The notes: generated by a model not told the origin, from the sequence alone. 64,000 nt of DNA from Pseudomonas nitroreducens (GCF_014204515.1 NZ_JACHLI010000031.1:30679-94678); one strand, 5' to 3'. Positions 45,131 through 55,195 are shown, counted from the stretch's first letter. Numbers and translations: made by a program.

Positions 45131-45958
45131 ATGAGCACCGAACTGATCGCACTGCGCGAAGCGCAACTGACCCTCGCCGGCGGCATCGCCACCTTCACCC
45201 ACCGCCAGCCGGCCGCGCGTAACGCCCTGTCGCTGGAGCTGCGCGAAGACTACGCGGACATGCTCGAACGGGTCGAAGGCGACCGCAGCCTGCGCGCCCT
45301 GATCATCACCGGGTCGGGTGGCAGCTTCTGCGCTGGCGGCGACATCCGCTCGCTGAAGCAGCGCCAGCTCAGCGACGACCCGGAAATAAACTCGGCCAAT
45401 GCCATGCGCCTGCGCATCCGCCGCCTGCACGGCTGGCTGGAGCGCCTGCGCGGCCTGGAGATCCCGGTGATCGCCGCGGTGGATGGCCCGGCCTACGGCG
45501 CCGGCTTCGCCATCGCACTGCTGGCCGATTTCATCCTCGCCTCCGAACGCGCGTCGTTCTGCATGCCGTTCGCCCGGCTGGGGCTGGTGCCGGACTCCGG
45601 CGCGCTCTACAGCCTGCCCCGCGCCGTGGGCCTGCAGAAGGCCAAGGAACTGCTGTTCAGCGCCCGCCGCGTCGGCGTCGAGGAAGCTCGCGAGCTGGGC
45701 CTGGTGCTGTCCATCCACACCCCGGACGAGCTGCCGGCCGCCGCCCAGCACCTGGCCCAGCGCTTCCTCGCCGCGCCGCGGGATGCGCTGGCGATGAGCA
45801 AGCGACTGCTCAACCAGAGCCATGAAACCGGCTGGAGCACGATGGCCGAGCTGGAAGGCCTGGCCCAGGGCGTGGCGTCCACCGCGCCGTACCACGCCGA
45901 GGCGGTTTCCGCCTTCCTGCGCAGCGAACCCGCGCGCTTCGACTGGGACCGCGACTGA
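45131..45958 (+). CDS. Crotonase-family protein lacking hydratase glutamates
   Basis: 275 residues from ATG 45131; ATG 45101 and a GTG at 45071 are also in frame, and the ribosome site is weak, so the start is uncertain. Oxyanion segment SFCAGGDIRSLK is intact. Where hydratases have their two glutamates it reads YGAGFAIALLADF and FARLGLVPDSGALYSLPRAVG, so neither is present. The aspartate in VPDSG and the following LPR resemble PaaG-like isomerases. It may therefore shift a double bond or open an epoxide or ring rather than add water. Flanked on both sides by dyad copies. Confidence 0.85.
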   Translation: MSTELIALREAQLTLAGGIATFTHRQPAARNALSLELREDYADMLERVEGDRSLRALIITGSGGSFCAGGDIRSLKQRQLSDDPEINSANAMRLRIRRLHGWLERLRGLEIPVIAAVDGPAYGAGFAIALLADFILASERASFCMPFARLGLVPDSGALYSLPRAVGLQKAKELLFSARRVGVEEARELGLVLSIHTPDELPAAAQHLAQRFLAAPRDALAMSKRLLNQSHETGWSTMAELEGLAQGVASTAPYHAEAVSAFLRSEPARFDWDRD

Positions 45959-45959
45959 G

Positions 45960-45976
45960 CCACCCGCTCCGGGTGG
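45960..45976. promoter_or_regulatory. Dyad site 5, upstream of the plus-strand catabolic operon
   Basis: CCACCCGCTCCGGGTGG: perfect 7-bp arms around 3 bp, starting one base after the crotonase stop codon. Centre 114 bp before the GTG start of the acyl-CoA dehydrogenase gene that opens the eight-gene plus-strand operon. Confidence 0.75.
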
Positions 45977-46081
45977 AGTAGCCGTGCCACAGCGCGCCCT
46001 ACCGTAGCCATCGAGCCTGTGCGCCCCGCGCGCGAAACGACAACCACGACCGGCAGGACCGGTCGGCAGCAGGAGCCTTCC

Positions 46082-47221
<1,140 letters not shown>

Positions 47222-47240
47222 TCACACAAGGACAACAGGC

Positions 47241-48428
47241 ATGAGCCAGAAAGCATTCGTCGCCGGCGTCGGCATGATCCAGTTCAGGAAGCCCGGCAGC
47301 AGCGATTTCTACGACATCATGGCGCGCGACGCGATCCAGCAGGCGCTGGCCGATGCCGGCATCGACTATCGCCTGGTGCAGCAGGCCTACGCCGGCTACG
47401 TCTACGGCGACTCCTGCTGCGGGCAGAAGGCCGTGTACCACGCCGGCATGACCGGCATCCCGGTACTCAACGTCAACAACAACTGCGCCACCGGCTCCTC
47501 CGCGCTCTTCCTCGCCCGCCAGGCGGTAGCCAGCGGCGCGGTGGACTGCGCCCTGGCCGTGGGCTTCGAGCAGATGAACCCCGGCGCGCTGAAGTCCGCC
47601 TGGCCGGACCGCCCGGCCGCGCTGGAGCGCGCCAACGCGGTGGTCAGCGAGCTGGTCACGGGCATCGACGTGCCGAGCAACGCCATTCGCCAGTTCGCCG
47701 GCGCCGGCCGCGCGCACATGCAGAAGTACGGCACCCGGCTGGAAACCTTCGCCGCCATCCGCGCCAAGGCCAGCCGCCACGCCGCGCGCAACCCGCTGGC
47801 GGTATTCCGCAACGTGGTCACCACCGAGCAGGTGATGAACGACGTGGTGCTCTGGCCGGGCGTGCTGACCCGCCTGATGGCCTGTCCGCCCACCTGCGGC
47901 GCGGCGGCCGCCATCGTGGTCTCCGAGGCCTTCGCGAAGAAGCACGGCCTGCGCACCGACGTGCTGATCGCCGGCCAGGCCATGGCCACCGACATCCCCG
48001 CCTCCTTCGACAGCCGCGACATGATCCGCGTGGTCGGCTTCGAGGTCACCCGCCTCGCCGCGCAGCAGGCCTACGAGCAGGCCGGCATCGGTGTCGGCGA
48101 CATCGACGTGATCGAGCTGCACGACTGCTTCGCCCAGAACGAACTGCTCACCTACGAAGGCCTGGGCCTGTGTGCCGAGGGCGAAGGCGAGAAGCTGGTC
48201 AACGACGGCGACAACACCTACGGCGGCCGCTGGGTGGTCAACCCCTCCGGCGGCCTGCTTTCCAAGGGCCACCCGCTGGGCGCCACCGGGCTTGCCCAGT
48301 GCTACGAGCTGACCCACCAGCTGCGCGGCAGCGCGGGTGAGCGCCAGGTGCCACAGGCGCGCATCGCCGTGCAGCACAACCTCGGGCTGGGCGGTGCCGG
48401 CGTGGTCACCGTGTACCAGAAGCACTGA
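47241..48428 (+). CDS. SCP-x-type thiolase (lipid-transfer-protein thiolase)
   Basis: 395 residues. Cys82 in LNVNNNCATGSSALFLARQ, the HDCF motif in DVIELHDCFAQNELLTYEG and His in LLSKGHPLGATGLAQ are as in the thiolase domain of sterol carrier protein x. The C-terminal part reads AVQHNLGLGGAGVVTVY, the SCP-x form that lacks the CxGGG cysteine of ordinary thiolases. SCP-x enzymes act on 3-oxoacyl-CoAs of branched and steroid chains. No fused SCP2 domain and no adjacent DUF35 gene here; the next genes are MaoC-like. Confidence 0.9.
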   Translation: MSQKAFVAGVGMIQFRKPGSSDFYDIMARDAIQQALADAGIDYRLVQQAYAGYVYGDSCCGQKAVYHAGMTGIPVLNVNNNCATGSSALFLARQAVASGAVDCALAVGFEQMNPGALKSAWPDRPAALERANAVVSELVTGIDVPSNAIRQFAGAGRAHMQKYGTRLETFAAIRAKASRHAARNPLAVFRNVVTTEQVMNDVVLWPGVLTRLMACPPTCGAAAAIVVSEAFAKKHGLRTDVLIAGQAMATDIPASFDSRDMIRVVGFEVTRLAAQQAYEQAGIGVGDIDVIELHDCFAQNELLTYEGLGLCAEGEGEKLVNDGDNTYGGRWVVNPSGGLLSKGHPLGATGLAQCYELTHQLRGSAGERQVPQARIAVQHNLGLGGAGVVTVYQKH

Positions 48429-48444
48429 CGCCGGGAGGCTCCAG

Positions 48445-48885
48445 ATGATCGATCCGAAACACATCGGCAAGCAGCTGCCGTCCTTCAGCGTCGTCGCCGA
48501 AGCCGGGCAGCTGCGCTTCTTCGCCAGGACCATCGGCGAGACCGACCCGGTCTACCTCGACGAACAGGCGGCGCGCGACGCCGGCCACCCCGGCCTGCCG
48601 CTGCCGCCGACCTTCCTCTTCTCGCTGGCGTTCCAGACGCCCTCCAACGCCTGGCGCGACGAGCTGGGCATCGTCTCCTCGCGCATCCTGCATGGCGAGG
48701 AGTCCTTCACCTACCAGCGCATGGCCTATGCCGGCGACACCCTGCACTACGACGTGCGCATCACCGACATCTACGACAAGAAAGGCGGCGCACTGAGCTT
48801 CGTGGTGCGCGAGTCGAAGGTCACCAACCAGCACGGCGAACACGTGGCGACCCTGCGCACCACCCTCGTCCACCGCAACAGCTGA
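48445..48885 (+). CDS. MaoC-like dehydratase, N-terminal-type subunit (HadA-like)
   Basis: 146 residues from ATG 48445 (GGGAGG upstream); the frame is open to 48337 inside the thiolase gene. Hotdog fold with AEAGQLRFFARTIGETDPVY and the LPLPPTFLFSL turn, the pattern of non-catalytic FAS1-type MaoC subunits: the GDxNPIH acid-base pair is not present. It likely forms a heterodimer with the catalytic subunit encoded 13 bp downstream, giving an enoyl-CoA hydratase 2 for bulky substrates, as with HadAB or ChsH1-ChsH2-type enzymes. Confidence 0.85.
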   Translation: MIDPKHIGKQLPSFSVVAEAGQLRFFARTIGETDPVYLDEQAARDAGHPGLPLPPTFLFSLAFQTPSNAWRDELGIVSSRILHGEESFTYQRMAYAGDTLHYDVRITDIYDKKGGALSFVVRESKVTNQHGEHVATLRTTLVHRNS

Positions 48886-48898
48886 TCCGGAGATCCCG

Positions 48899-49318
48899 AT
48901 GACTACTGTCCACTTCGATTCCGTCCAGGTCGGCGACAGCCTGCCGCCGCTGAGCCTGGCGCCGATCAACCGCACCACCCTGGCCCTGTTCGCCGGTGCC
49001 TCGGGTGACCACAACCCGATCCACATCGACATCGACTACGCGCGCAAGGCCGGCATGGTCGACGTGTTCGCCCACGGCATGTTGTCCATGGCCTACCTCG
49101 GCCGCCTGCTGACGCAATGGGTCGACCAGCGCCAGCTGCGCGGCTTCGCCGTGCGCTTTGCCGGCATCACCCACCTGGGCCACCAGCTCACCTGCAGCGG
49201 CCACGTGGTGGAGAAATTCGAGGCCGACGGCGAGCGCCGCGTGAAGCTGGAAATCCGCACCGCCAACCAGTATGGCGAAACCAAGATCGTCGGCGACGCC
49301 ATCGTCGCCCTGCAGTGA
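48899..49318 (+). CDS. MaoC-like dehydratase, catalytic subunit (HadB-like)
   Basis: 139 residues, hotdog fold with the hydratase 2 motif: FAGASGDHNPIHIDIDYARK provides the Asp-His pair, followed by DVFAHGMLSMAYLG. It adds water to trans-2-enoyl-CoA to give the R-3-hydroxyacyl-CoA, the form used by 17beta-HSD4-like dehydrogenases such as the products of 34367-35284 and perhaps 49329-50153. Spacing to both neighbours is about 10-13 bp. Confidence 0.9.
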   Translation: MTTVHFDSVQVGDSLPPLSLAPINRTTLALFAGASGDHNPIHIDIDYARKAGMVDVFAHGMLSMAYLGRLLTQWVDQRQLRGFAVRFAGITHLGHQLTCSGHVVEKFEADGERRVKLEIRTANQYGETKIVGDAIVALQ

Positions 49319-49328
49319 GGACCGCCCC

Positions 49329-50153
49329 ATGACAAGACTCGACGGCAAGGTGGCACTGGTCACCGGCTCCGGCCGCGGCATCGGCCAGGCCATCGCCCTG
49401 AAGCTCGCCGGCGAAGGCGCGCGCATCGTGATCAACGACCTGGACCTGGCGCCAGCTCAGGAAACCGCCGCGATGATCCGCGACCTCGGCGGCCAGGCCG
49501 CCATCAGCCACGGCAACGTCAGCGCGCCGGACTTCGCCGAGCGCTACATCCGCACTGCGATGGAGCACTTCAAGGGCATCGACATCCTCGTCAACAACGC
49601 CGGCTACACCTGGGACGACGTTGTGCAGAAGATGAGCGACGAGCAGTGGTACGCCATCCTCGACTGCCACATGACCGCGCCGTTTCGAATCTTCCGCGCC
49701 GCCTACCCGGTGATCAAGGCCCAGGCCCAGGCTGACGCCGAAGCGGGTCGCGAGGTGTTCCGCAAGGTAGTGAACATCTCCTCGGTGTCGGCCTTGAACG
49801 GCAATGCCGGACAGATCAACTACAGCGGCGCCAAGGCCGGCGTCGCCGGCATGACCCGCGCGCTGGCCCGCGAGTGGGGGCGCTTCAAGGTCAACGTCAA
49901 CGCGGTGGCCTTCGGCTTCATCGAAACGCGTATGACCCGCGCCGACGCCCACGCTGGCGCCACGGTGAACATCGAGGGTCGCGACATCCGCGTGGGCATC
50001 AGCCCCGAGGCGGCGAAGTCGTTCGCCCAGCGCAACCCGCTGGGGCGTCCCGGCAGCGTGCAGGAAGCCGCCGATGCGGTGTACCTGTTCTGCTCCCCGG
50101 AATCCAACTACATCACCGCGCAGACCATCGCGGTGGCCGGCAACCTGCAATAG
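49329..50153 (+). CDS. Short-chain dehydrogenase, 3-oxoacyl/3-hydroxyacyl type
   Basis: 274 residues from ATG 49329 (GAGGA upstream, 10 bp after the MaoC gene). TGSGRGIGQAIALKLA binds the nucleotide, VINDLDL has the Asp cofactor selector, NNAGYTWDD the structural motif, Ser in VNISSVSALNG and YSGAKAGVAG the catalytic set. The loop ADAHAGATVNIEGRDIRVGI before the C-terminal helix is longer than in FabG. Together with the two MaoC subunits it can carry out hydration and oxidation steps. Confidence 0.9.
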   Translation: MTRLDGKVALVTGSGRGIGQAIALKLAGEGARIVINDLDLAPAQETAAMIRDLGGQAAISHGNVSAPDFAERYIRTAMEHFKGIDILVNNAGYTWDDVVQKMSDEQWYAILDCHMTAPFRIFRAAYPVIKAQAQADAEAGREVFRKVVNISSVSALNGNAGQINYSGAKAGVAGMTRALAREWGRFKVNVNAVAFGFIETRMTRADAHAGATVNIEGRDIRVGISPEAAKSFAQRNPLGRPGSVQEAADAVYLFCSPESNYITAQTIAVAGNLQ

Positions 50154-50218
50154 CCGCAGCGGCATCCGCGGCGGCGCTCCTCCCCGGCGTGCCGTCGCCC
50201 AGCCCGAGGAACGACATC

Positions 50219-51727
50219 ATGAAGCAACTCACCCCCATGGACGCGCAGTTCTTCTATTCCGACGCCCCGCACCAGCCCATGGTGATCGGTGGCCTGTGGA
50301 TCTGCGACCAGAACTCGGCCCCCAACGGGCTGGTCCGGCACAAGGACATCATCCGCTTCATCGACAGCCGTCTCAGCAGCACCTCGCTGTTCCGTCGCCG
50401 CCTGCAGCACGCGCCGCTGCGCCTCGACGATCCCTACTGGCTGGAGGACAAGCACTTCGACCTGGAGTACCACATCCGCCATGTCGGCCTGCCGCAACCG
50501 GGTGACTGGCGCCAGCTGTGCATCTTCGCCGCGCGGGCGATGTCGCGCAGCCTGGACATGGAGCGCGCGCCCTGGGAGATCACCGTGATCGAGGGGCTGA
50601 ACAACGTCGACGGCGTGCCGCCGGGCAGCTTCGCCCTGCTGCTGCGCTTCCACCATGCCTATGTCGACGGCAAGTCCGGGGTGGAGATCACCACCCTGCT
50701 GATGGACGACCAGATCGAATTCGACGACAACACCTACCGCCAGCCGCTCAACGAGCGCATGCCGACCCGCACGCAGATGTGGGCCAAGACCATGCCGCGC
50801 CTGCTCGGCCAGTCGCTGCGCAGCGCCCGCGCCGGCCTCAGCGTGGCGCGCAAGGGCCTGCAACTGGCGGCGCAGCTGCGCGGCGAGGCGAGCCCCGACC
50901 AGCGCCGGGTACCCAGCGCCCTGTTCAACGCCCAGGTCTCGCCGCACCGCAGCTACGGCGCGATGACCTGGAGCCTCGCCGAGCTCAAGCAGATCCGCCG
51001 CTGCGCCGAGCGCTCGACCCTCAACGACGTGATCATCGCCATCATCGCCGGCGGCCTGCGCCGCTACCTGCTGAGGCGCGAGGCCCTGCCGGTGGAGCAG
51101 TCGCTGGTGGCGCTGTGCCCGGTGGCGATGCGTCCGGAAAGCGCACGCCGCGACATGGGCAACCTGATCTCGATGATGCTGATCGGCATGGGCACCGACA
51201 TGGCCGATCCGCAGCTGCGCCTGCAGGCGGTCACCGAGCGCACCCAGCGCGGCGCGCCGCTGGCCAAGGAGGTGATGCACGAGCTGATCACCTCGCTGGG
51301 CGAGATGCTTCCCGCGCCGATGCGCATGCTCGGCGGCTGGTTGCAGAGCCAGGTGCGCTATGTCAGCCGCTTCCCCCTGCAGAACACCCTGATCACCAAC
51401 GTCCCCGGCCCCACCAACGGCGCCGAGAAGAAGTACTTCGCCGGCGCCGAGATTCTCGCCACCTACCCCATAGTCCCGGTGTTCGACGGCATGGGCCTGA
51501 GCCACGGCATCACCAGCCTGTACGGGCAGATCATCCTCGGCGTGCTGGCCGACCGGCAGATGCTGCCGGACATGGATGTCTACATCGACTGCCTGCGCGA
51601 TTCCACCGCCGAGTACCTGGCGTTGGCCGGCGAACTGCGCGCAGCCGCCGATGAACCACCCGCCAGGCCGGGCAACGCACGCCGCCGCCAGGCCCCGGCG
51701 CGAAGCCAGGAGCCCAGCGCACAGTGA
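50219..51727 (+). CDS. Wax ester synthase/diacylglycerol acyltransferase (WS/DGAT)
   Basis: 502 residues from ATG 50219 (GAGGA upstream). The acyltransferase motif HHAYVDG spans His145-Gly151. Other family marks are MDAQFFYSDAPHQPM at the N-terminus, the central NDVIIAIIAGGLRRYL, PVAMRPESARRDMGN, and NTLITNVPGPTNG near the C-terminus. The Ala/Pro/Arg-rich tail is disordered. WS/DGAT enzymes esterify acyl-CoA with a fatty alcohol or diacylglycerol for storage. Its position inside a catabolic operon suggests conversion of excess acyl-CoA and alcohol to a neutral ester or detoxification; inference. Confidence 0.9.
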   Translation: MKQLTPMDAQFFYSDAPHQPMVIGGLWICDQNSAPNGLVRHKDIIRFIDSRLSSTSLFRRRLQHAPLRLDDPYWLEDKHFDLEYHIRHVGLPQPGDWRQLCIFAARAMSRSLDMERAPWEITVIEGLNNVDGVPPGSFALLLRFHHAYVDGKSGVEITTLLMDDQIEFDDNTYRQPLNERMPTRTQMWAKTMPRLLGQSLRSARAGLSVARKGLQLAAQLRGEASPDQRRVPSALFNAQVSPHRSYGAMTWSLAELKQIRRCAERSTLNDVIIAIIAGGLRRYLLRREALPVEQSLVALCPVAMRPESARRDMGNLISMMLIGMGTDMADPQLRLQAVTERTQRGAPLAKEVMHELITSLGEMLPAPMRMLGGWLQSQVRYVSRFPLQNTLITNVPGPTNGAEKKYFAGAEILATYPIVPVFDGMGLSHGITSLYGQIILGVLADRQMLPDMDVYIDCLRDSTAEYLALAGELRAAADEPPARPGNARRRQAPARSQEPSAQ

Positions 51728-51803
51728 CCCGCGACGGCGAGCGGCAGGCAGGGATGCTTCGCTCGACCGTCACCTTTGCAGCGACAACCGACAGGAAAAC
51801 CCG

Positions 51804-53240
51804 ATGTTCAGGCAGAAGTCCGCGGCACGGCAGTGGCGCGACAAGATGGACCACGCGCACAGCTACCCGGAATGGGCGCAGCATGCCGCCGCCCTCGATC
51901 ACGCGACCGGCATGGATGACTGGCGCGGCAACGAGGTGTCCGCCGACTACGACTACCGCACGGTGCGCCAGCGCCTGGAGCGCCTGCGCGGCATGCGCAA
52001 CGCCGGCGCCTACGGCAACCTGATGTTCGCCCTCAACGAAGGCATCCACGGCAACCTCGCCGGCATGGGCAAGGCCACGCTCTACGGCCATTCGCACCTG
52101 GGCACCAAGCACCTGATCCACCAGTACATCGAGGAGGTCTGCCTGTCCCTGCAGGCCATCGACGGCCTCGACGAAAAGGTCATCCCCCTGGAGGAGCGCA
52201 AGGACTTCTTCCTTCGTGCCAGCCAGTGCTTCGGCCGCTCCGCCCTGATGCTCAGCGGCGGCGCAGTGCTCGGCTACTTCCACGCCGGGGTGCTCAAGGC
52301 GCTGCTCGAGGAGGGCATGCTGCCAAGCATCATTTCCGGTTCCAGCGCCGGCGCCATCCTCGCTTCCATTGCCTGCACCCACGACGACGCCCGATTGCCC
52401 GCGCAGCTGCAGGCCGAGCACCTGCTGATGCAGGCCGCCGGCACTGCGCACCGGCGCCGGCCGCGCACCCGCCCGGCGCTGGAGGCCGGCGACCTGGCCG
52501 CCTACCTGGAGCGGCTGATCCCCGACCTGACCTTCGCCGAGGCCTACAAGGTCAGCGGACGCCACCTCAACATCACCGTCACCGGCCTGGAACCGCGCCA
52601 GGCGCCGCGCCTGCTCAACGCGATCACCGCGCCTACCGTGCTGGTGCGCTCGGCGGTGATGGCCTCCTGCGCCATCGCCGGCATCTATCCGCCCGTGACG
52701 CTGCAGGCGAAGAACGCCGCCGGCCTGCAGGTGCCCTACCTGCCCGAGCAGCAGTGGATCGACGGTTCCTTCCTCGACGACCTGCCGGCCAAGCGCCTGG
52801 GCCGGCTGTACGGGGTCAACCACTTCATCTCCAGCATGGCCAACCCAGCGGCGCTGCTGTTCACGCCCAACCCCAACGCCCGCCCGAACCTGCTGCAGAG
52901 CGCCCTGAACCAGCAGATACGCCTCGGCAAGGGAGTCGCCACCCATCTGCTGCGCCTGGGCCGCGACCACCTGCGCATCCGCAACGCCACCCTCGCCCGC
53001 TGGCAGCACCTGAGCTACAGCGTGCTGGTGCAGGACTACATCGCCGACATCAACCTGTTCCTCGGCAAGCGCTGGCACAACCCGCTCAAGCTGCTCGCCC
53101 CGATGCCCCTGGCGGAGCTGCGGCAACTGCTGCGCGAAGGCGAACAGGCGACCTGGGAACGCATGGCGATGGTGCGCAACTGCACGGCCATCAGCCGCAC
53201 CCTGGACGGCATCCTGCGCGACCGCCACTGGACCGTCTGA
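51804..53240 (+). CDS. Patatin-like phospholipase/triacylglycerol lipase with DUF3336
   Basis: 478 residues from ATG 51804, with CAGGAAA upstream; the frame stays open earlier. The N-terminal part (DYDYRTVRQRLERLRGMRNA) is the DUF3336 region of TGL-type lipases. The catalytic dyad is Ser181 in SGSSAGAI and Asp320 in WIDGSFLDD, and the oxyanion loop is LSGGAVLGYFHAG. The protein family includes yeast Tgl3/4/5-like lipases that break down stored neutral lipid. Encoded 76 bp after WS/DGAT, so storage ester synthesis and breakdown would be co-regulated. Confidence 0.9.
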   Translation: MFRQKSAARQWRDKMDHAHSYPEWAQHAAALDHATGMDDWRGNEVSADYDYRTVRQRLERLRGMRNAGAYGNLMFALNEGIHGNLAGMGKATLYGHSHLGTKHLIHQYIEEVCLSLQAIDGLDEKVIPLEERKDFFLRASQCFGRSALMLSGGAVLGYFHAGVLKALLEEGMLPSIISGSSAGAILASIACTHDDARLPAQLQAEHLLMQAAGTAHRRRPRTRPALEAGDLAAYLERLIPDLTFAEAYKVSGRHLNITVTGLEPRQAPRLLNAITAPTVLVRSAVMASCAIAGIYPPVTLQAKNAAGLQVPYLPEQQWIDGSFLDDLPAKRLGRLYGVNHFISSMANPAALLFTPNPNARPNLLQSALNQQIRLGKGVATHLLRLGRDHLRIRNATLARWQHLSYSVLVQDYIADINLFLGKRWHNPLKLLAPMPLAELRQLLREGEQATWERMAMVRNCTAISRTLDGILRDRHWTV

Positions 53241-53401
53241 GCAGGCGAGCGCCTGAGCACGGCACCTTCGGCGCCCCCTGGCGGTCTGACTACCCAGGGA
53301 GCGCCACCGCGCCAGCGCAGCAGCGCCCCTGCCTGCCGCTGAGCCCATTGCGCTTCAGCGCGCCCCGCACGGGTCCCAGCCTCTCGAACAGGAGTTCCGC
53401 C

Positions 53402-55195
53402 ATGAGTGACTACCTTGCCCCGCTGCGCGACATGCAGTTCATCCTCAAGGACCTGCGACTGCTCGACGGCCTGCGCCAGTTGCCGGAGCAGCAGGACATG
53501 AACAGCGAGCTGGTCGACGCCATCCTCAACGAAGCCGCACGCTTCGCCCAGGGCGTACTGGCGCCGTTGAACGTTACCGGCGATCGCCAGGGAGCGCGCT
53601 GGAACCAGGGTGACGTACGGACCGCCGAAGGTTGGCGGGCTGCCTACGAACAGTTCGCCGGCAATGGCTGGAACGCCCTCTCCTGTCCGCCCGACTTCGG
53701 CGGCCAGGGCGCACCGCGGCTGATCTCGGCGCTGGTGGAGGAAATGTGGAACGCCGCCAACGTCGCCTTCGGCCTCTGCCCGATGCTCACCCGCGGTGCC
53801 ATCGAGGCCATCGAACTGCGCGGCAGCGATGAGCTCAAGGCCACCTGGCTGCCGAAACTGGTGAGCGGCGAATGGACCGGCACCATGAACCTCACCGAAC
53901 CCCAGGCCGGCTCTGACCTCGCCGCCGTGCGCAGCCGCGCCGAGCCCCAGGGCGACGGCCGCTACAAGGTGTTCGGGCAGAAGATCTTCATCACCTACGG
54001 CGAGCACGACCTCACCGACAACATCGTCCACCTGGTGCTGGCCCGCGTGCCCGGTGCACCGGATGGAGTGAAAGGCATCTCGCTGTTCGTGGTGCCCAAG
54101 GTCCTGCTGAACGCCGACGGCAGCCTGGGCCAGCGCAACGACGTGCGTTGCGTCTCCATCGAGCACAAGCTCGGCATCCACGGCAGCCCCACCGCCGTGC
54201 TGGCCTTCGGTGACGAAGGCGGCGCCAGCGGCTGGCTGGTGGGCGAGGAAAACCGCGGCCTGGAGTACATGTTCATCATGATGAACGCGGCGCGCTACTC
54301 GGTGGGCATCGAGGGTATCGGGCTGGCCGAGCGTGCCTACCAGCGCGCGGCCAGCTATGCCCGGCAGCGCGTGCAGGGCACGGAAATCGGCGTGCCCGGT
54401 CGCGAGAAGGCGGCCATCCTGCGCCACCCGGACGTGCGCCGCATGCTCATGTCCATGCGCTCGCGCACCGAGGCCATGCGTGCGCTGGCCTGCGAAGTGG
54501 CGCTGGCCATGGACTTCGCCCACGGCCACCCGGACGAGGCGGTGCGCCGCGAGCGGCAGGCCTTCGTCGAGCTGATGATCCCGGTGATCAAGGGCTGCGC
54601 GACCGAGAATGCCGTGGACATCGCCTCGCTGGGCGTGCAGGTCCATGGCGGCATGGGCTTCATCGAGGAAACCGGCGCCGCCCAGCACCTGCGCGACGCG
54701 CGGATCACCCCGATCTACGAGGGCACCACCGGCATCCAGGCCCTCGACCTGATCGGCCGCAAGATTGCCCGTGACAAGGGCGCCGCCGCCTTCGCCCTGA
54801 TCGCCCAGCTGCGCGAAACGCAACGGGCGTTGCCCGATGACGACCCGCAGTTGGCCGGCATCCGCCATCGCCTGTTCTCGGCGATCAACGCCCTGGATGA
54901 CGCGGTGAAGTTCGTGGTGGCCCACTACGACAGCCAGGTGCGCCTGGTCGCCCTGGGCTCGGTTCCGCTGCTGGAGCTGCTGGGCATTGTCGCCGGCGGC
55001 TGGCAACTGGCCTGTTCGGCGCAGGTGGCGCAGCAGCGGCTGGCCGAAGGCAGCGGCGATGCCGCCTTCTACCGCGCCAAGCTGCGCACCGCACAGTTCT
55101 ATGCCGGACATGTGCTCACCCGTGCGCCGGGGCTGGCGCAGGCCATCGTCGACGGCGGGGACGCCGCCCTGGAGATGGAAGACTTCGCGTTCTGA
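53402..55195 (+). CDS. Acyl-CoA dehydrogenase with C-terminal extension (597 residues)
   Basis: 597 residues from ATG 53402 (AGGAG upstream); the frame is open far into the lipase gene, which is shadow. Core motifs: TGTMNLTEPQAGSDLAAVRS, GQKIFITYGEHDLTDNIVHL, VQVHGGMGFIEETGAAQHLR and ARITPIYEGTTGIQALDLIG, the last with the YEG glutamate acting as base. After residue 460 there is an extra helical domain, as in the large acyl-CoA dehydrogenases found in many pseudomonads for medium- to long-chain substrates. It is 161 bp from the lipase gene, and no dyad copy lies in that gap, so its regulation may differ. Confidence 0.92.
   Translation: MSDYLAPLRDMQFILKDLRLLDGLRQLPEQQDMNSELVDAILNEAARFAQGVLAPLNVTGDRQGARWNQGDVRTAEGWRAAYEQFAGNGWNALSCPPDFGGQGAPRLISALVEEMWNAANVAFGLCPMLTRGAIEAIELRGSDELKATWLPKLVSGEWTGTMNLTEPQAGSDLAAVRSRAEPQGDGRYKVFGQKIFITYGEHDLTDNIVHLVLARVPGAPDGVKGISLFVVPKVLLNADGSLGQRNDVRCVSIEHKLGIHGSPTAVLAFGDEGGASGWLVGEENRGLEYMFIMMNAARYSVGIEGIGLAERAYQRAASYARQRVQGTEIGVPGREKAAILRHPDVRRMLMSMRSRTEAMRALACEVALAMDFAHGHPDEAVRRERQAFVELMIPVIKGCATENAVDIASLGVQVHGGMGFIEETGAAQHLRDARITPIYEGTTGIQALDLIGRKIARDKGAAAFALIAQLRETQRALPDDDPQLAGIRHRLFSAINALDDAVKFVVAHYDSQVRLVALGSVPLLELLGIVAGGWQLACSAQVAQQRLAEGSGDAAFYRAKLRTAQFYAGHVLTRAPGLAQAIVDGGDAALEMEDFAF

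Noticed and set aside
54420..54540. Additional copies of the island dyad in the large acyl-CoA dehydrogenase gene
   Set aside because: Only the left arm CCACCCG occurs there, explained by His-Pro codons; no matching right arm at 3-bp spacing.
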